A stretch of 64,000 nt of DNA, from positions 3,412,626-3,476,625 of the forward strand of contig JAQFVV010000050.1 of the NCBI GenBank assembly GCA_028023455.1, in the 5' to 3' direction. A program made the translations under genes and the position numbers. This DNA is from Epiperipatus broadwayi (taxonomy: Eukaryota; Onychophora; Udeonychophora; Euonychophora; Peripatidae). The notes beneath the pieces are model-generated. The model saw nothing but the letters and a program-made list of their open reading frames with translations, did no database searches and was not told where the DNA came from. Positions 48,976-61,114 of the stretch are shown piece after piece (the stretch's first letter is position 1; each line of letters opens with the position of its first letter).

Positions 48976-49249
48976 GGCATACATTTGGCAATGCAGTAAG
49001 AAAGAGTAATTATTATCCTTCTTGAAGAAGATAAAGGAATACTGAAAATAGAAATAATATAAATTGAATAAAAAAAATTAACATACTCTTGCAATGTATT
49101 CCTAAGTTCAACAATGTTTAATATAAATTTATTAGTTGGAATTTCTGGATAAATTGGTATGATGATGATAATGAAGACATGAATGTGTTTAAAGAATAGA
49201 AAATATTTATGTACAATATGATATAAATTTATTAATACAATATAACAAA

Positions 49250-49604
49250 TCAATCAATAAACAATAAGAATAACAGTACTAATTACTGCTAGCATAAGCA
49301 TTTACTTAACCCAAAGTAAAATGTACCCCATGAGTAAATCCTTCAAAAATGATATTTAAATTAAAATTGTATTTAAAAAGTTATCACTTTTCTTTGAAGA
49401 ACAAACCAATCAGCAATTACGCCTTACACTGGTCACTGAATGATGGTAACTAAAATTATCAAATTAATTATATTTTAAATCAATGCATATATAATTCCTA
49501 TGATACTGCAAACAGATTTGAATACTAGACAAAAATATCTCACATAGGTTCTACCTGTATATGCATATATGGGAAGAATATTAAAAAAGCTCAATTCTAT
49601 CAAT
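49250..49604. other. AT-rich spacer
   Basis: No feature was recognised. Confidence 0.4.
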
Positions 49605-49670
49605 CAAAACAGGTAAAACTCTCCATACAGTATAAGAAATGATGATTATGTGATGGTTATTGGCTTTTAT
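49600..49670. mobile_element. Fold-back family I, terminal stub
   Basis: It contains 'acaggtaaaactctccatacagta' followed directly by the 'taagaaatgatgattatgtgatg' end in inverted order, so only the outer ends of the element remain. Confidence 0.6.
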
Positions 49671-50359
49671 CAATCAAGTAATATATCTAAAAATAACTTG
49701 AAGTAGAGATAAAGAATTTCATACATGTACATGCATTAAATGTGCTTCCATAAAAACATACCCTAATAAAATATAAGGACAAATGGATGGGAATAAATAA
49801 ATTGACACCCAGTTACACAACCTGAAAGTGTCAAAGAAGCCACACTCTATAGTCTGGAGAAGCTTTATAAAATTCAGTAATTGCCATAATTGGTATCTGA
49901 CAATGGACAGAGTATCAATAAAGGAATAACTAAGGTATGGCTTATAAATAATACATGAAAATTTAATCTGCACTTACTGACATTTATGCATAAATATATA
50001 TCCTTTGATTAAAGAATATGCAAGCCAATATAAAAATAATTCTGATCCAATACCATAAAATAGGAATTTAAAAACTACATCCATCCACACACCAACTTCG
50101 AATAATATATTTATTTGCATCCAAAGCATAAAATCACTGTTTTACTATGTGCACATTAGCATACTTTAATAATACTGGAATATAAATTCTGAGAACTATT
50201 AAAACTCTTTTTACCTGAAGATTTATTTGTACCAATTCCATTTTAAAACTTACATTATCTTGTATATACCCAATATAATACAAAGTGTAATAATAAATTA
50301 ATAATATGCAAGTAATAATTATAATAAAATAATATTTAAATTCAACTATATTGTCTATA

Positions 50360-50445
50360 AACAAGGCAAAACTCTCCCTACAGTACTGCCACCATGTGCC
50401 AATTATAGTAATCAATAAGAGATAGTGATCATGTGATATTATATT
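50360..50445. mobile_element. Fold-back family I, terminal stub
   Basis: 'acaaggcaaaactctccctacagtactgccac', then 'agtaatcaataagagatagtgatcatgtgat'. It is an internally deleted copy. Confidence 0.6.
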
Positions 50446-50499
50446 GTCTATACTGAAGTTAATGTAATTAGAAGAAACTTGAATTCAGACATTCAAGTT

Positions 50500-50765
50500 C
50501 CCTACGGTTTATCCATTCCATCATATACAACCAATACTTATGAATGGATAGCTGTAAGAATTAGACAAGTGTTGGCCTAGAGTTGGTATTTTAGATATAG
50601 TGTCTGAATATCCTTGCACCTCACTGAAGATATCCAGCAACTTGAAATGGATTTGGGGAAGCGATAGTTCTAGATAGAGATGTTTAAATGCTTTCTCTTG
50701 TGGCATTTGTTGGAAAAGCTTGTTTAGCACTATAAAGACACTCATTATATTAGATTTTTATATAT
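50500..50765. mobile_element. Fold-back family II, one arm
   Basis: It shares 'agttggtattttagatatagtgtctgaat', 'ttgcacctcactga', 'agatgtttaaatgctttctctt' and 'aaagcttgttta' with the right arm of the 4.65-5.27 kb element. The partner arm is missing. Confidence 0.6.
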
Positions 50766-50831
50766 GTCGGTAATATATCATTATATTTTAGTATTTTTAT
50801 TATGATTACAATTTTGCTCTAACTAATGGAC

Positions 50832-50832
<1 letters not shown>

Positions 50833-50924
<92 letters not shown>
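50833..50924. repeat. (TA)n microsatellite, about 92 bp
   Basis: The longest pure TA tract in the window. Confidence 0.98.
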
Positions 50925-50928
<4 letters not shown>

Positions 50929-51293
50929 AAATGGAGTCTTTTGCCTTAAGTGAAATTATGCATTTAGAAATTATAATTTAAATACGTTCGTGTTATATGG
51001 ATTTTATATAATCATCTTTCAAAATTATATCACTAGTGCTTATTTATAATTATCAAAGTTTTATATTTCTATGACTTTGCTGAAAGTAATATTAGAGTTT
51101 ATACAATTAACAATATTAATTAGTTATATGGAACATCTTCACAGTAATGCCCATTTACCTTCATTACTCTATTCTAGTAATGTTTATTTATATTCTATTA
51201 TGCAAATAAGCTCCTAAGTTGTGACATAAATTTTCCCACACATATATTTATACTAGAAATTTATATATAATTATTTGGCATCCATATGTACAT

Positions 51294-51500
51294 TTGCATT
51301 ATGAAGTGGCTTCTTTCTTATCTTTATGTCATAAAGTCGGGTACACTTTCAGTGACGAGCACCATAATCATATCTGTGGACCACAGTTAGTCAATTTAGT
51401 GTGTGTAGAATGTGATGATCAAAAAAGAAAGGGAAAAATGTGGTATGTGATAAACAAAAAAGAAAATATTGTCCAGCTATCACATAAATGGGATGTGTAA
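51294..51500 (+). pseudogene. Possible PLE C-terminal tail
   Basis: 68 codons. The order 'LVNLVCVECDDQKRK', then 'WYVINKKENIVQLSHKW', resembles the PLE C-terminus after the GIY-YIG domain (acidic/basic helix, then an LS-x-x-W ending), and parts resemble the fragment at 58.35-58.60 kb ('IMCTECNDVKHNVK'). The YIG part is absent. Confidence 0.4.
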
Positions 51501-51814
51501 ATGACTTAATTTACATAGCATGTATTTACATTACATGCATAATTATAACAAAGTATAAATACAGCAACAACAATATATAGAATAAGAACTAATATAATGA
51601 TGCTTTCCACTGTAAGTTTACTCGGCTTTATGTTATAAAGGTTATAAATAAAACATTTCATTACACATCTGTACATACTGTAAGGGCAGCTTACGACTCA
51701 ATCATACCAGCCAATATTAATCCACATTTCAATTTGAACCCATCTAAAACTCATGCAAATCACCTGGATGTTATTTCACTATTTTGAGCATATATATATA
51801 TGATAAACAAAACA

Positions 51815-52005
51815 AGTTATATATTTCATAACTTGCTCTTAGCTTTCATTTTATGATCACTAGATGGAGCTTTACCAATAGCTCGAAAACATGGTCTAAA
51901 GGTTGGAGACAATGAAAGAGATATTGAATTCTACCTCTCTCAGCATTTATGTAAACAAAAGCTTGTTACGAGCTATTGGTATAGCTCCATCTAGTGATCA
52001 TATAT
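51815..52005. mobile_element. Short fold-back element (inverted ~32-bp ends)
   Basis: 'tgatcactagatggagcttt' to 'ccaatagctcg' (51854-51885) is inverted at 51968-52000. The outer sequence 'cataacttgctcttagctttc' links it to fold-back family II (17.0 kb). It is immediately followed by (TA)n and the PLE pair at 52.0 kb. Confidence 0.65.
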
Positions 52006-52189
52006 ATATATATAACTACAACCATTAAATGTCTGTATTTTTAAATCATATAATAATAATTCAAACAAATATATTTAACACAGCATTAAAAATTAAATAA
52101 TATATTCTTTACCAGAAGTACTTTCAATTGTTTCAGTGACAATCTTTATCAACTGTTAATACAAATGTACAAAAAGTAAAAACTTGCAT

Positions 52190-52480
52190 TACCCATCATT
52201 CAATCCATTCAAATCTCCCACAATTCTGTTGTCTTTATATTAGCCGATTGTCTATTCACTAAACCACCTCTATTCCTAGATATCATTAATTGCCTCTTTA
52301 ATTTTACGTTTTTCACTCCACCTTTCAATTTGAATAATTTTTATATCTCTATTATTAAATTTAAAACCATAATTACATGTTTTATTATGATCAAATATAA
52401 TTGATGGCGTATTCATATTTACCGAAGATATATTTTCTTTCTGTACACATTTATATAATGTCTTATTATCATTATATCAT
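52190..52480 (-). pseudogene. PLE nuclease tail, inverted arm
   Basis: The reverse complement of the plus arm from the helix after YIG to the 'KRKIKEAINDI' end. It lacks the YIG segment itself, so this arm is more severely 5'-truncated. It ends with the same TAG codon context as the plus arm. Confidence 0.8.
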
Positions 52481-52564
52481 TTTTGTAATACAAGCTAAAT
52501 TAATTAATAAACTTTATAGTGGTTTGTGTAGAATTTTTTTTTCTCTTCAAATAATATAAATGAT

Positions 52565-52885
52565 ATGATAAATAACTCTAAAACCAAGATTTCTAAGTTT
52601 GAATTAAGTTTTGTTATATATTTGTTGGAATGTGGTTGTGGAATAAAATATATAGGGGAATCAAAATGTACATTACAAAAACGATATAATGATCATAAGA
52701 CATTATATAAACGTGTACAGAAAGAAAATATATCTTCAGTAAATATTAATACTCCATCAATTATATTTGATCATAATAAAACATGTAATTATGGTTTTAA
52801 ATTTAATAATAGAGAGATAAAAATTATTCAAATTGAAAGGTGTAGTGAAAAACGTAAAATTAAAGAGGCAATTAATGATATCTAG
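52565..52885 (+). CDS. Penelope-like GIY-YIG endonuclease domain, intact motifs (lineage B)
   Basis: 106 codons. 'FVIYLLECGCGIKYIGESKC' gives the first strand, the CGCG turn and an intact YIG. 'LQKRYNDHKTLY' carries the catalytic-helix Arg and the D/E-H pair, 'SIIFDHNKTCNYGFKF' is the conserved mid-region (with the H of the CCHH-type signature), and 'KRKIKEAI' is the basic helix. All nuclease residues I can identify are present, unlike the 17.3 and 19.5 kb copies. In PLEs this domain nicks target DNA, but here there is no RT because of 5' truncation. The frame ends at TAG in 'NDI'. The ATG is a fortuitous internal Met. Confidence 0.78.
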   Translation: MINNSKTKISKFELSFVIYLLECGCGIKYIGESKCTLQKRYNDHKTLYKRVQKENISSVNINTPSIIFDHNKTCNYGFKFNNREIKIIQIERCSEKRKIKEAINDI

Positions 52886-53105
52886 GAATAGAGGTGGTTT
52901 AATGAATAGACAATCAGCTAATATAAAGACCACAGAATTGTGGGAGATTTGAATGGATTGAATGATGGGTAATGCAAATTATTTTTTGTACATTTGTATT
53001 AACTGTTGATAAAGATTGTCAGTGAAACAATTGAAAGCGCTTCTGGTAAAGAATATATTATTTAATTTTTAATACTGAGTTAAATATATTTGTTTGAATT
53101 ATTAA

Positions 53106-53940
53106 TATATATATATATATAAACAATGTGTATGCTCATTTGCTAACATTTGAACAAAAGAAAGTCATGATATATATATATATTAGTCGATTATTAGCTT
53201 AGCAAAAGAACAGAGAGAAATAATGTATGTATATATACACTATTAGACAATCTTAAACAGATTGTGTTATATATTTAAACAAAATAATACTACATGACAC
53301 AAACTGAAACTAAGGAAACTTGAAGATGATACTTGATGTCAAGTGTAGTCACTAGGAAAGTGAATATGAAAATAAAATCATAATTCTACTATTTTTATTA
53401 TCATTCTTTTTTATTTGTGAATTGTTTTATTGATATAACAATAAGAAGCTACATCGACTTAAAAGGAAATGAGGATTTTAATACACTGGGTAATGGAAAT
53501 CAAGAACACTATAAAAGAAAAATCAATTTGAAATCATTCTTTGAAAATAATGCTTTTGCTACAAAACTTAACATCAACTGAATAGGAATGTCATATGCAG
53601 GGAAATAGAATGTTGTTTAAAATAATACTTATTTTTAATTAGATATGTGATATATTAAGTGAACTTAAAAACATTCATATAAGTTTGTGCAATAACGAAA
53701 TTTATTTTCAAACTGTTAATGAAGAAACTTGATTATTTTCCAAATATGGATAGAAGAAGAGAACACAATCGTTGCCAGTAATCAAAAGTAATTATGGATA
53801 AGTTTATCTAACCTAGAAAGAAAACTATTCAATATTAAATTGTAATTTATGAATTCCAAAATATTTTATAAGATACTATAAGATGCATGTGGGGTAAAAC
53901 AGTCATGCTGTAGTGTTTGATCACTCTCTTCCCTAACAAG
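53106..53940. other. AT-rich spacer with TA tracts
   Basis: No feature was recognised. Confidence 0.4.
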
Positions 53941-53941
53941 A

Positions 53942-54154
53942 TTGTGTGAAACTTCCACTGTCTACTTCGATAATATGCCTAAGAAAATGCCTATTGTCCA
54001 ACCCAAGATGTATGCAAAAAAATCAAGAGATAGACCAACTAAGGGTCCATGTGCTTGTATTCTGAATGGTGTGAGGAGTCATCACTATTTGAACAATCCT
54101 TTTTCAGAGAAAACTGAGCCATGTTATCAAAAACTTTCATGTCAAAAGTCATGA
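53942..54154 (+). CDS. 70-codon open frame, unknown and doubtful
   Basis: The segment 53890-54150 is less AT-rich and encodes 'PKKMPIVQPKMYAKKSRDRP' then 'GPCACILNGVRSHHY', a basic stretch with a CAC pair. No family was recognised, and no splice or promoter context is clear. It may be a transposon relic or a fragment of a 3' untranslated region. Confidence 0.2.
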   Translation: MCETSTVYFDNMPKKMPIVQPKMYAKKSRDRPTKGPCACILNGVRSHHYLNNPFSEKTEPCYQKLSCQKS

Positions 54155-54575
54155 ATTATTATCAGGATGACTTGATGGACTTTGATTCAACCATTGAATT
54201 TTATCATATGATTGTTATTGCAAATTTTTTTTATTCTTTTTTTGAAATCATTTTATTTTCATACTCAGGGGCATGGACTTCACAGTTTGTGCCTTGGAAG
54301 TTTCCATTAATGATGTTAATCGAAAAGAAAGAGTGGTGGTTAAGTTTAATTATATATATATTTTTATTATTATTGTAAATAAATATTAGGCATTCCCTTC
54401 TCTTTATTGTGACTTGACATATGGTTATCCACATGAATGTAGGTAAGATCTTTTATTATTTCAAATTAAATTACAAACACTTGACACAGGACAGAATTCA
54501 AGTTATTATTTTTTTTTTTATTATTATTAATTAACAATCATTATATGTGTTCTTTTTGGTATGAATGACTAACTA

Positions 54576-54606
<31 letters not shown>

Positions 54607-55200
54607 CAGTTTTATCTATGACAATAGTGATTTATACTTTAGTTTGGTGGACCTACTCACGTGATACATCTTCAAACAAGGATAAACAATGATATTAGTG
54701 TACATATATAAAATGGATATTTAATTTAGATAGTTAGCATCATGTTTTTTTTATAATCTTAATATATATTTTATTCTATTTTCAATAATATTGCAAATAT
54801 TCAGTGTCATCATGGATTTCTACCATCAGGTAAAAGGGGTTTGAACCATAAGATTATTTAATTTATGATGTGGTAAAGATTGATATTTGACATATGCAAT
54901 TTATTTTCTTATTATTGTTGCTAAATTATTTTATTCTTAACTTGTTTTGTCATAGTTAAATAAACGTTAAACACTTTGTTTGCATTATTCCGATCTCTGA
55001 TTTATTGATTCAACTTTGCATTCAACACTCAACTATCAGTCTTAATACACACACATGTCTCTCATATAATAGTTTTATGACAAATTGAATACCAATAATG
55101 CTAGTTGTAACCTATATAAAGATGCTGAATTTGCTATGTATATGTTCTTTCCTGTTAAGAGAGTCAAAGGCAAATTCTGGGTTTGAATACTGGCGCACAA
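54155..55200. other. AT-rich spacer
   Basis: (TA)n lies at about 54581-54605. A GGTTTGAA sequence at 54840 and GGTTTGAATAC at 55171 resemble Pol III B boxes but lack a tRNA fold. Confidence 0.4.
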
Positions 55201-57700
55201 TGAAACCAAAGAAAGAAGGGTGAGATGGATGAACTAACATAAATTGTATCTATATTTAATAAACAGGTTAAGAGCTAGTCAATTGAAAGTGAATGTAATC
55301 ATTGCTCATGTGGTTCATGGTATCATCTCCAGCATCCTACGCGAAGATCCTAGGTCCGACCATAGACAGATGCGCGTACCGATAGCCCCCATCACCATTA
55401 CAACACATATGCAAAAGAATTACATATAAAAGTAAAGGTAACATTAAATGTATATAATATTAAAACACTGCAACAGAGAAAACAGATTTAATTAAGTAAA
55501 TCAAGTATATTTTAATACCTCTACATCATAATCCTTGTTATTTTTTCTCTGTACTAAAAGCCTTTGAAAATAAATATTAAAAAACATACTTAAAATGTTA
55601 GGAATAAAACATTGAGGATGATCGGAAAGGACAAGTTTAATAAAAAAAATTGAATGAGAAGTAATTTTTGTTGGAATTAATTATTTCTTACATTACATTA
55701 ATAATTAATAATGAAGTAATTGATTATTTGTTTTCAAGATTTAGTAATCATTTTAAATTTTTCATTGTTTTGAAGCCGAAGTTAAGAATTTTTACAATAC
55801 AGTAAAAGTTAAGATTCGACTCAATGCGTTTAATAACTGTTTTTTCCTCATAAATTAATCATCTGTGTTTTTGTAAGGAATTCATTAATTAAACTAACTG
55901 TTATGTATTTATAGAACTCAATCTATATATAATAATTATTATAATATTAAAATAATTTTATAATTTTATTTCAATTACATTTATATATAACTAATCCATA
56001 AAAACAGTTTGTACAATAAATATAATTAATATTACTATTCTTATACTTATTAAAATATTTTACTTTATAGTAATTAAAGCAACAGAAAAATCAATATTTG
56101 TTATATTAATAAAATAATTTTCTAAAATTAGGTCATAGTAAACACCAATAATATCTTAAGGCAGACGTGTGCACATTATATAAATATATGATGATCTGTT
56201 GTTCTTTGGCTAAGTCATTAGAGTTATTTTTATTATAGGATCTAGATAGACAAAATATTTATATATCATAGGACATTTTACATGTATTAAGAAATTATAA
56301 AACAAATTTAGATCTATCTATCTATCCATTTTCTGTTTTCAAATTCTTTATCTTTTTATTTATCTATCTATACTTTTTTATTTTTTTTATCTATATATAT
56401 TTTTTATCTATCGAATATTGTTTTATTTCCTGTTCTTACATTTGTACATATATATGTCTGGTTCCTTGTTTATCTATATTATGTCTATTTTATCCCTCTA
56501 TCTGTTTATCTATCTATCCATTTGTCTATCTATCTTTTATTGCTATCTCTAGATGTACTTTTATATTTATTTATCTATATAACTCTTTGTATGTCTGAAT
56601 GCCCTATTTGTTTATCTCTCTGTAATTTTTATGTGTGTATCTATTACATATTTATTTCTGCCTGTCTGTTCATCCATTTGTCCATATATCCATACATGTA
56701 TGATAAACAAACCAGCAGAGTACTTTTTGCCATATGTAGTAACTTATCTTTCATTTATAACCCTGACAATATAAACTTCAGCTACTCAGTCATGATTCCC
56801 CCCTAAAAACTTTCTTTCCTTTTTTAGTCTTTTATCTTCATACAATTTTTCACTTTCTGCATATATATATCTGCAGGTGGTGTTTCAACTTCACATATAG
56901 TCTAATCAGATTTTTTATACTAGATCTGAACTATATATCTCAGGATTATTTAGACGATAATTTTTGTTACAAATGAAATATTTAAACCTGGGACAAATTT
57001 GATTCCATTTTGTTTTTAATTGCTTTGCTTGTTAGTCAGTTTTTTTTTTTACATTTATACTTTATCTTACCTGTAGTAACTTCATTTTCCCAAATGTTAT
57101 AAACATGTCCAAAATTTTCTTCTCTTTATTATTTTAAGCAAATTAACTTTCACTCATTATAAGTCAAGATATTATTCCCACAAAATTTGGAACTAATTCA
57201 GTACATATAACAATTGTATGTCATAGTTCTTTGATATTTGAGATAAATGAAATATTCTTCATTGTGAATATACTAATGGTACTATGTCTAATAATCCTTT
57301 ATTAGTTGTGAAATTATTTGTGATTAATTTATGTCAATTATAAGTACATAAGATTTATATTCATTTTAGAATCTTCAACGTTTCTACATCATGTTTCAAT
57401 TGTTTCTGTTTTTTGCACAATTTTAAATGCATCTCTGGCTACATCCATTTCAAATCCTTTTATAATTTGTATACCTATCTGATACTTCAAGTCCTCTTCT
57501 TTAACATTACAAGTAATTTCAACAATAACAAAATTGGGTTGACATATAATTATAGACTCTCTGCTTAATAATACTTTTTTTTTCTAAATATTTATAAAAA
57601 GTTAATGGTGCATATAACTTAATGAGTTAAGCTAGGCATTACAAAAAGTATATAATTTAGGCTTTATAATATTATTTTGATTTTATGTTGTTAATTAATT
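55201..57700. other. Spacer with a GC-rich island and degenerate (ATCT)n
   Basis: 55290-55410 is a CpG-containing, GC-rich block with no recognised family. 56310-56540 is an imperfect ATCT array, a decayed relative of GATA repeats in the opposite strand sense. No gene was recognised. Confidence 0.5.
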
Positions 57701-57709
57701 TGTTTAATA

Positions 57710-58190
57710 CTTTCAATTTATTCACTATACTTTAAACACTTTTAGCAAAAATCTTTTATTTCACACTTGTATGTTTTGACTATACTGCAGTCTTCTTCAG
57801 AGTTATGATATAATGAACAAAATAAAATAAAATACATAACTATATAAATAATACTACACAAAATGTAAACAAAATTAATAAAAAACAACATAACATATAA
57901 CAAAACATAATAAAAACAAAATAAATATTTGGATTTGTTTATATTTATTTTAGTTTTATTAAATGTTATGTTTTTGTTTTTTTTTGGTTTGTTTTTTTAT
58001 TAATTTTATAGTTTAAATTTTGTGTGGTATTATTTATATAGTTAAGTATTTTATTTCATTTCGTTCATTATATCATAGCTCTGAAAAAGACTGCAGGGCA
58101 GTCAAAACATAAGATTGTGTATGATATATGTATAATAAAAGGTTTTTGCTAAAAAGTGTTTAAAGTATAGTGAATAAATTACATTTATAT
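57710..58190. repeat. Palindrome with hammerhead-like core in each arm
   Basis: The arms (about 57710-57945 and 57960-58190) are inverted complements around an A/T-rich centre, sharing 'aaacacttttagcaaaaa' against 'ttttgctaaaaagtgttt'. The minus arm reads CTGAAGAAGACT...AGTC-AAAAC at 57773-57800, and the plus arm CTGAAAAAGACTGC..GCAGTCAAAAC at 58081-58108. The G of the GAA box is lost in both, so these are inactive relatives of the motif at 48.9 kb. Confidence 0.7.
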
Positions 58191-58346
58191 AAGATATTAT
58201 AATTATAAGCTTCCATTTTATACACAATTAATGAAGCTGTACATAACAATTGGTAAGCTAAGTGCTTTTGGGAATTCTATTTTTCCATATTCATAGCTCT
58301 TTACATTAATAGTTAGTGAATATCACAGTAATCTATGCAAATTTAT

Positions 58347-58604
58347 TCAAAGACATTTAAATGGATCATTTTTAGAGATAGCAAAGTAGGCATCTCTTCT
58401 GTTGATTGCTTTGGGATCTCCTGTGATAAAACAAGTGACCTTGACATTGTGTTTCACATCATTGCACTCTGTGCACATTATCTCAGCTGAAGCCAGGTGG
58501 AAAGTGTAACCAGCAACTCTTTCATGCTCTAAAAATATTGAGCTGCCTTCAGCCTTAGTTCGCATTCTGTTATAGCAAAATAAAGTAAGTGACAATACTT
58601 TCAC
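58347..58604 (-). pseudogene. Penelope-like C-terminal fragment (lineage C)
   Basis: 85 codons. 'SSIFLEHERVAGYTFHLASA' matches the PLE region after the YIG helix ('..FEH..TGH.FD.ASA'). 'IMCTECNDVKHNVKVTCFI' corresponds to the basic helix and 'AINRRDAYFAIS' to the conserved 'N-R-x-x-x-Y-x-LS' ending. The YIG segment is missing, so this is a 5'-truncated relic. Confidence 0.6.
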
Positions 58605-59029
58605 TATCTGGAAAGATTACATAAGTTTGTTTAACTAAAAATAGAATTTAGGCATTTTATTGAACTTTTACTTGAAAAGATTTATATATATGACTAAGAG
58701 TTAACTTTCATTATTATATTGTAAAATGATCAGCCCTTTTTTTTCTATTTATGTGTCATATTGACTGCTGTTGAAATGGTACTGTCCATCTCCAATTTTA
58801 TAGTTCTCATCAGTTTGAGACTTCTTCAGCAACAAGATTCTGATAAATTTTTAATTGTCAAATCATGGACTTGTTTAATCTTTTTTTCTTTATGAAGCAT
58901 TTGAATTAGAGTTATTTGAGAGTAGAGTAGTCTATGTATATTAGATTAGGTTTATATTATTTTGCTAATTTGGCAGTGAAAAATTCATTCCTATATAATT
59001 TGCTTTAACAATTAATTTCATATCATAAA

Positions 59030-59770
59030 ACCTCCAACACAATGTTAAATATCTGGATATTCAAGTTCATAGAGATCCACCCCAACTTACCTATGCCATG
59101 ATAGTCAAGCCATTGGAAATTCGAGGATTTAAACATCCAAACTCGAACTCACCCAACTCACATAAATTGGCTGGACTCACATCCTTCCTGCACAGAAATT
59201 GCAGACTATGTAAATTTGAAGCTGACCACAAATTATATTAAAGATTTGGAAAATGTTGGATTTTCACACAACATTATTTACAAAAAGATTAGGCAATTTC
59301 AAACTAAGCTACAAACTGACACAGAAACAATAAACCAAAGGATGCTGCTACCTTATATACCATCAATTGCTAGGAAATATTAAAAATATTTGTGGAGTCC
59401 TTCAAACTAGGATTCCACACCCCACCTTCAACAAACAGGATGATAAACAATACCAAAGACAAAATACCTTCTGATCAAATAGCCCAAGCAGTTTATAAAA
59501 TTTAATGCCCAATCAGTGGATGTAGAGCAGCATATTATGGAAAGACCAATGCCAACATCGCCACCAGAACATCTCAACATGATTATTTATACAGGAGAGC
59601 TCTAAATAATACTGAAAACAAATCCATATTCTTTGAGCACCAAAAAACAACAGGCCATGTGTTCAAACCCAGTATGGCAAGGGCACTGGGCACTGAACAT
59701 AATGATATGAAATGAAAGATTAAGGAGGCATGCTTTATTGCAAATGACAACTATGCAATAAACTGAAAAT
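59030..59770 (+). pseudogene. Degenerate Penelope-like element, linker and GIY-YIG domain
   Basis: Pieces across frames follow PLE order. A leader has 'IVKPLEIRGFKHPNSN', a linker region follows, then 'VYKI-CPISGCRAAYYGKTN' (GIY strand, Cys pair and YYG in place of YIG), 'IATRTSQH' (helix Arg and QH), 'SIFFEHQKTTGHVFKP' and 'KIKEACFIANDNYAIN', at 59490-59765. Several stops and frameshifts are present. It is distinct from the lineage A and B copies, closest to the 58.35 kb fragment in its 'IFFEH' and 'NYAIN'/'AINR' parts, and longer than any other PLE here. Confidence 0.75.
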
Positions 59771-60134
59771 AATCGTGCTTTGCAATCTCAGAAAATGGTC
59801 TTTATGAAAGAAAACTTTGCATAAATTTTGCATAAATTACTGCTAAACTTCGTTTACAGTAGGCTATGAATATGGAGACTTACATTCTCTGAAAGCGCTC
59901 AGCTGTATAATTCTTTTCTAATAATAATAAGCTTCACTTCTTTGCATAAAATGCAATTTAAAACTTACCACTCAAAGATGAAGTAAAAACAAGAATTTTA
60001 TTTAAATTTGGATGTAAATTTCTTTACTGAGTTCACATTACTGCTCTTTTTTTGATACTATATATTCCATTCTTTCTATTTAATACATTAGGTTAATTTT
60101 TATAAGACTTAACTTTCTTTTGATAATAGACTAT

Positions 60135-60630
60135 TTCCCTCATCTATCGTTAAATGTTGAATATCTAAAAAATCTATTTAAACTTTTTAGTTACAAACAT
60201 CTCATTAGTAATCACACACAAATAGACAATATAGATCAGTAATTACACAAAGTTTTGAATAGTGGTATTTTCCACTCGTCTTCAGGGGTTTCTGTCCTAA
60301 CCAGTGATAATATTAACATAGGAGTCAAACTTACACTTTTAGAATCTTGAATATCGAATTTTAAAGCAAAATAGTTCAATTAATTTGAGCATTGCCTTAC
60401 AATTCATTATTCAAAAATCTACTAAAGATGCAAGTTTCACTCCTATGCTAACATTGTCACTGGTCAGGCTAGTAAGACCTGAAAAAGACTGGAGAATAAT
60501 ACTACTCAAATCATTATGTAATTACTAACCTGTGTCTATTGGTATGTTATTACTAACAAGTTGTTTGTATTCGAAAAGTTTACATAAATTTTCTAGATCT
60601 TCAACATTTAGTGATAGTTGAAGGAAATGA
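60135..60630. repeat. Palindrome, PLE-tail-like, with hammerhead-like cores
   Basis: The arms (60135-60365 and 60415-60630) are inverted complements: 'acatctcattagtaat' against 'attactaacaagttgtt', 'ataggagtcaaactt' against 'aagtttcactcctat', 'tcgttaaatgttgaa' against 'ttcaacatttagtgat'. The minus arm has CCTGAAGACGAGTGG..CCACT..CAAAAC at 60261-60290, and the plus arm a more decayed CCTGAAAAAG. A single copy of this arm is at 18.06-18.30 kb. Confidence 0.7.
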
Positions 60631-61114
60631 ATCAATGCATTATTATATCTAATAAAGCATCATGACAGATCTTCAGGTTAATATCACTTGCTTTTAATAG
60701 TCAATGTTCTTTGTTCTTTCCTCAGGTTTACTTTTTTTGATAATATTCCTTTTATTGTTTTTGAACTTATCTTCATTAACATCTTGGTTGCATTCTTTTG
60801 CAAGTTCATTTTGTAATATTAACATTTCTGTCTTTTCTAACAATAATAATCTCATTTCTTGTTTCATTATTTCTTATTATACTTTAAAGTTCACGACTAT
60901 GTAAAATAAAGTATATAACTTTGAGCAAGATGGAATTTTTTTGTCATATAATCTTATTTGTATCAACTTTACTGAAATTTCTATAGTCTTCTAGAAGTTT
61001 TGATATTTATTTAATACAATGTATCAACTTTTATCTATAAAATCTAGGAACTGCTTTACTAAAAACTGAACATTACATTCTTGATAATGACATACCAATG
61101 TCTTTCTTCTTCTA

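Larger units (their letters stand above)
52030..53105. mobile_element. Head-to-head pair of Penelope-like 3' ends (palindrome)
   Basis: The reverse complement of 52640-53105 is found at 52030-52490, including the nuclease tail, the 'cacaattctg' block, the hammerhead-like region and the terminal ~40 bp ('aaatatatttgtttgaatt'). The two copies meet at their truncated 5' ends near 52490-52640 and are flanked outside by TA tracts (52004-52015 and 53103-53120). Arms are very similar, so both arose together or recently. Confidence 0.85.
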
